This document shows, in pieces, positions 14,601-21,262 of a stretch of 64,000 bases of DNA; the stretch's first letter is position 1; each line of letters begins with the position of its first letter. The notes below the pieces were generated by a model that was not told where the DNA came from, made no database searches, and worked only from the letters and a program-made list of their open reading frames with translations. A program made the translations under genes and the position numbers. The stretch comes from Parapristionchus giblindavisi (Eukaryota; Nematoda; Chromadorea; Rhabditida; Diplogasteridae), in NCBI GenBank assembly GCA_943737045.1, contig CALSFV010000275.1:1-64000 (forward strand), read 5' to 3'.

Positions 14601-17600
14601 CCGTAAGTCACTAAAGTACTTATAGAAGAAGTCATCTCGCGTCATCGAAGTCGCTCCTCCCAAGCGACTGACTTCCGCCGACTTGAGCGATCCAACTGTG
14701 GACAATGATGATACCGAAGAGGTACGGTTAAGGTCTTGTACTTAGCGATTAAGGCCATAAACTTAGCGGTTAAGGTTCAGTACTTAGTGATTCATATTAT
14801 GAACTTATGCTAACTATAAGTAACCTTAACTTAAGAACACTCCTCTGGCGGCTCCTTCGACGCCGTCGTTCAGAAGAGCCGTGACGCCAGCGTTGATCGA
14901 CGTGAGAAATCTCTCCGCCAAGACGCCCCGACCTAACTCGCCCGTAAGGAAAATCATCTAATATTTGAACTTTTCAAAGAACTTGTGTTCGAAAGTATGA
15001 AGTCTTCTGTGATGACTTAAAGGTCCTCTAGCTTCTCTCAATGGTCTCTTCGACGCGCAATGCTCTCTCGTTGTTATGCACTGTTACATTTGCCTTACGT
15101 GTCTACGCCGTAACCCCCTCCGCCGCCTGTCCGACGCGACGGAGGGGGTTACGGCGTAGACACGTAAGGCAAATGTAACAGTGCATTAGAGAACAGAGAA
15201 ATAGTGTGCGCAATGAAGAGGTCATTGGGAGAGGTATCGCTCCCTTTAAATACGTAAACTATCAAAGTGGACTATAATATGAATATATTAATAATAATAA
15301 TAGCAATAATAAAAAAATAATAATAATAAATATATATTAATTAGGCAATTCGTCATGTTCACCACGCAGAACGACTCGCCATCCTGAGACACTCTCTCGA
15401 GGCAAGAGCACGAGGGGTATATTTTTTTAAAAATTTTATTATTTTATATATATTTATTTAATTATATTATGTAATCTTATTTGTCTCACTCCTGTTTAGA
15501 GCGACACCCCGAGCGAATTGGAAACTCTCCGTTCTGGCTACACTCTATCGCCCTTCCTTGTTTACGAGAGAGTGGTGCCAGAGCGCAGAGCGAATTTGCT
15601 CGGGGTGTGCGATTAACGGCGATCTGATTGAGCAATTAGGAAACGTCGCCCATCTTGTAACTCATGAACGACAACTTTTCTGAAGATGGAGCTTTGGCCA
15701 TAGTTAGATATTCAATAGATCTGTGGAATTGTAGCACCAATTTTTGAAATTTAGCAGATTACCCGAGATATGCGAAAAGGAAATTTCGCTAATAAGCCGA
15801 TCAGATTACTGTGCCATTAATTCCGGCAGTGAAATGCAACTGTGCAGATTTGAACTTATCGAGTGAGGGAAGTGTGAGAGATTAATAAATGACAAGAATA
15901 TCACTAAAATTAACGATTATTGATTATTTACTAAAATTAATTTCAGGTCAAGCAACTTCAAATTCAGACCAAGGAGAGTGAGAGTGATAAGGAGGTCTCG
16001 CTTCATGAGGGAGAGGAGGTAAACATTTTGTACCATATAATATAACTGTAGCTAGTTTTGATCTTTGATCTTTGATCTTTGAATTGTATGCTCAAACAAT
16101 TCAAAGATCAAAGATCAAACACAATCTATAGCATAGTCAGATGGCTCAAAAGTCGCGAAAGTTAAAGAAAAAGGCGAGAGAGTGTATATAACAAGGAGAG
16201 AGAGTCCTATATGATTTATTTTCTTTTCGCAATTTTAAAACAGAGCATTAATTTGGTCATAATCGATGACTAGACTCTTCATCGAGTAGCATGCTTACTC
16301 GAACTAACTAGTATGCTTACTCAAGCTAACTAGCATGGTCACTCGTGTAAGCTAATGGTATGCTTACAGTTGAGTAAGGCCCCGCTGACGGACAACTTCC
16401 CCACGGTGACGGAGGCGTCGAAGAAGAAGAGGAAGCGTGCCCACAAGAAGAAGTTGCACAGACTGAGGAAGAGTACGGTAGGTGGTTTGATCTTTGATCT
16501 TTGATCTTTCATTTCTCCTTCGCATGTCTTTATTGAGATGTTCGTTCATAGCTTCGACCACTTAATGCCAAAAGATGTCGCAAACCTAGCTATAGAGAGG
16601 GGATTAATTATGGTAACACTTAATTATGGTGATACAAAATGCGTTTGCGCGGTACATTTTCACTATTATGGGATTGTGAACAGTGGTTTTTGTTTTTTTA
16701 TCTTTGATCTTTGATCTATGATCTATGATCTTTGATCTTTGATCTTTGATCTTTATAGACTCCCGTGCCTACCACCACAAGCACTACCACCACCACTACT
16801 ACGACAACACAGGCGCCGACTACGACCACCCAAGAGGAGAGCTATGAGCTGAATGACGAGGACTATGAGGTAGCATTCTTCTTATTATCATTATTCTTAT
16901 TCTTTATTCCATCATAATATGTGCAACCTGAAAAAAAGGACACAAAGGGAGTGATGGAAGTCCGTTGATAAGGTAGCGATTATCTACGATCATTTATCGC
17001 CGATGCAGAATTGTGATTTTTTTGAGTTAAGATGCCCGATAGTATTGACTCGGTTGAAATTCCGTTTGACTTGTTCGTATTTTGAAACTGGAAAGAGCAG
17101 GGTCGATCAGTGTCTATTTATGACTTTCTGAAAAACCTCAAAATTGACGAATGAAAATACTGAAATGAAATTTAGAAATTTAAAAAAAAAATAATTTAAA
17201 TGTTTTTAAAAATTAAAAATTAAAGGAGTCCGATCAGTCATATGAATTGGACGACGAGGACGAGAAGGTGACAACGACAACAGTGAAGACGAAGAAGACA
17301 CGAGGTCAGAAGAAGAAACAGACGAGGAAGGAAGAGGTAGAAGATGAGAAGAAGGAGAAGTTGGTCGTGAAACGACCGCACTGCATGAACATCAGGTGAG
17401 CGAATGATTTAAAAAATAAATATTTATCTTATTTATTTATTTATTTATTTGATGCACCCGTGACAGGTGCGACAGCAAATACAGAAGCGATAAGAAAAAT
17501 AATAGTAATAATAGAAAGGACTTGGGGTAATTTGACGATGGCTATCATATCTCCGGAGTTCCAGTAGGAGTGAGGTGGACGAGGCCTCAGAACGGGAGTT

Positions 17601-20600
17601 GATTTAAATAAATAAATAAATATTTATCGCATCTTTCAATTTAACGAAAGAGTTTTAAAAAATCATTGAACAGTGCTAATGATAAAATGAGAAGAAACGA
17701 AAAGAACTGTAACAGCTAAGTCACAGTATTAAATTACGAATAAAAGAACTAAAGTACACAGGGTTTTGCTACCATTGCATTATCTAAAGAGTTCCATTGA
17801 TCGTTTTGGTATTTGTTTTGGACCTCGGACGAACACATCGTTGGCTGACGCCTCTAACCTGTTTATGGAAGGTCTTGTATTTCGAACTTGATGAACCCCC
17901 AAAAATCTTTAAAAAACGGTGGAACCGGTCTAAAACCTATGCGAAAATCTATTATTAGAGTAGCAGTCGTTGTCTCCCTCTCATAGGTTGTCATTAGCTC
18001 GAGCAGATTATTTTCATAATAATATGAAAACAATCTGCTAATGTTAATGGGCACCTATCACCATATAAACCTGTATTATCATATCATCATATGAACTGAC
18101 TCGACACTTCACAATTTGAAAACACATTTATCAAGAGTAGGACTCTGATGTGCATGGGGGAAAAGCCTTTCTTACTTCCGACAGTCCCAGAACAGTTACG
18201 TTGATCTTCATATGCGCGTCTTCGATTTCACAAGAAGATCGACAGGCAGTTTGGAGTTGACCGAAGAAGTTGGCTTCCCACTTCACAATATGTTTCACTA
18301 TTCTAATAAGCATTCGTTGTTCCTTCTTCCTACCAATAGTGGACGACAATCGTGCGATAAAAATCCTATATTGACCGTGTAAAATATACTTCACGGCGGT
18401 CTGATTGAGCAATTAGGAAACGTCGCCCATCTTGTAACTCATGAACGACAACTTTTCTGAAGATGGTGCTTTGGCCATAGCTAGATATTCAATAGATCTA
18501 GGGAATTGTAGCACCAATTTTTGAAATTTAGCAGATTTCCCGAGATATGCGAAAAGGAAATTTCGCTAATAAGCCGATCAGATCACTGTGCACTTGCTTA
18601 TTTGGTACGAGGGTATCCAGCCGCAACCACTATCTATTTCTATGTTTATAGAGACTGCAAAAGTGAGATAGTATGTATGTATATCAGAGAGAGCGAGGAA
18701 GGAAGGGAGGAAAAAGTGGTAGTGGAACAGTAGGATATTTCTGCGTTTAGCAGCTAGTAGCAAGGCAATTGCACAAGTACATTTTATACGGGCAATATCA
18801 GCAGTAGTTTTCATAGAATGATAGGGAGAGTGACCTCTCTCTCAATGGCCTCTTCATTGCGCGCACTATTTCTCTGTTTTCTAACAACGAGAGAGCGTAG
18901 AGCGTTGAAGAGACCATTGACAAAGGTGTCTGCCCTTTAAAGGGAGCGGAACCTCACTCAATGGTCTCTTCGACGCGCAATGCTCTCTCGTTGTTAGAGA
19001 ACAGAAAAATAGTGTGCGTAATGAAGAGACAGTTGACAAAGATGCCAGCCCTTTAAGTGATCTCTGAGCGTCTGTAGTGTCTCTCTATCTTTCTCTATCC
19101 ATCTCTTTTGTGCACTATAATATATGATATCATATACGAGAGACTACAGTGTGGGACACGGCGGCTCAATGATAGTAACTAAGAAGCTCTTGCCTGAGAA
19201 AGAAAGTATCGCAAACTGAGTGATGATGAGCAGCGCAAAAGTTGATTACGGTATATCTGGGCGCTCGCTTCTGACTAGACCTATCATCGAGTTTTACGAT
19301 TCGCGAGACATGCCGAGATGGCTTAGTGGATAGAGCTTTTGTTTAGAGATCCGAACCTAGTAGGTTCGAATCCCGCCCAGTGGAAATCAACTTTGCCGAT
19401 TTTTCGTAATGCAAGAGCCTTCAAGCCAAAGTTAAATGTAGGGATTTCTCTTCATTGAACCGCCGTGTGGGATGAAACCGTCTGCACACGCGTGGGGATC
19501 GTGACTTACGCATCCACCCACGCTTGCGACGCCACGAATTCTTTGAATTCTCTCTCACATACAAAATAAGCGAGAGAGTGTGGCCAGAGAGGAGAGTTCA
19601 GCATTAGGTCGGAGTGTCGCTTTAGAGAAATATACACGCATATAAATTATTTGCTTGCACATTAGATTTAAAATAGTATGATGTGAACTTTAACACATCA
19701 TTAATTAGCATTACGTAGTAGACAGTAGTTATTTATTTCCCTCAAATATAATGAGCAGGAGTGCGATGTTGAAGGATAGAAAAGAGGATACACTAAAAAA
19801 TTCCCTGGCTAAGGTATTTTTTTTAAATAAAAAAATTTTAAAAAAAGGTACCCCAAGAGAACTATTACCAGTCATATGAGGCGATATTTCCGTTATATGT
19901 AAGGGATTTTTTCTCGCCTTACATTTAAGTGAAGTATTCCCTTATATGACTGGGAATAATTCTCTTGGGGTATGATATGGATGGCTATGTGAGACCAGTA
20001 AGAGAATGAAGGATTAGATTCTCTTACTGGTCTCACATAGCAATCCATATCATATACCATCAATAAATGAAGATAACACTGTATGCAAGATTATCTTGGG
20101 GTACCTTAGCTAGGGAATTTTTTCTTCAGCGTAGATGTCGCATGAGGTTTCTCAATATCATTAGGACATCTGTCATTAGGTAGAGATATCAGTAGTCACG
20201 TCAGTCCCACAACGGGGGTTTGCTGTGTCATCCTCTAATGCGCTCATTAACTCTCATTCCGAGAAAATATTTACTCTCTCCTTCTTTCTCCTCTCCCTTC
20301 TCTCTGTCTCTCTCCCTTCTCTCTGTCTCTCTCTCTTTCTCTCTCTCTATCTCTCTCCCTCTCTCTCTATCTCTCTCTCTCTCTCTATCTCTATCTCTAT
20401 CTCTCTCTCCCCCTCTCCCTCTCTCTCTCCCTCTCTCTCTTTCCCTCTCTCCCTCTCTCTCTCTCCCCTCTCCCCTCTCTCTATGTAGTGTTCCCTCCCA
20501 CTCGTTACCGACTCGAACACGATAATAATAATAATATTACGATTATTATTAAATTACGGCTTAGCTGTGTTGACGTAGGCCAAGTATGAATTATGGGTGA

Positions 20601-20749
20601 AAACACCCCCATCGCAGACTCAGCGCTCTTGAGGTAAATATTGCAATGTGAGAGTGTAGCCATAACATTTTTAAATTCATTTTTTACAATAAATAAATAT
20701 TTAAAATTACATTTCAACAACTTTATCAGCAGATTGGGATGATATATTA

Positions 20750-20804
<55 letters not shown>

Positions 20805-20955
20805 ATATTTCAGGTGGGTCTCCATTAGAATGTAGATTTTGAAAAATCACTTGAATATTTTAACGTACTATTAAAAGGTACTGGTTATAAATTATTCAAG
20901 TCAGCTGCAGTTCTCAGAAGTAGGAGATACTATTAGATTCTTGTCCTTCTCCGTA

Positions 20956-21006
<51 letters not shown>

Positions 21007-21034
21007 ATCCTATCTCCTCTCTCCCAGTCTCTCC

Positions 21035-21091
<57 letters not shown>

Positions 21092-21119
21092 ATCCTATCT
21101 CCTCTCTCCCAGTCTCTCC

Positions 21120-21199
<80 letters not shown>

Positions 21200-21223
21200 G
21201 TCTCTCTCTTTCTCTGTCTCTCC

Positions 21224-21262
<39 letters not shown>

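Noticed and set aside
19312..19385. Functional tRNA gene
   Set aside because: A- and B-box motifs are good but anticodon and acceptor stems fail to pair.
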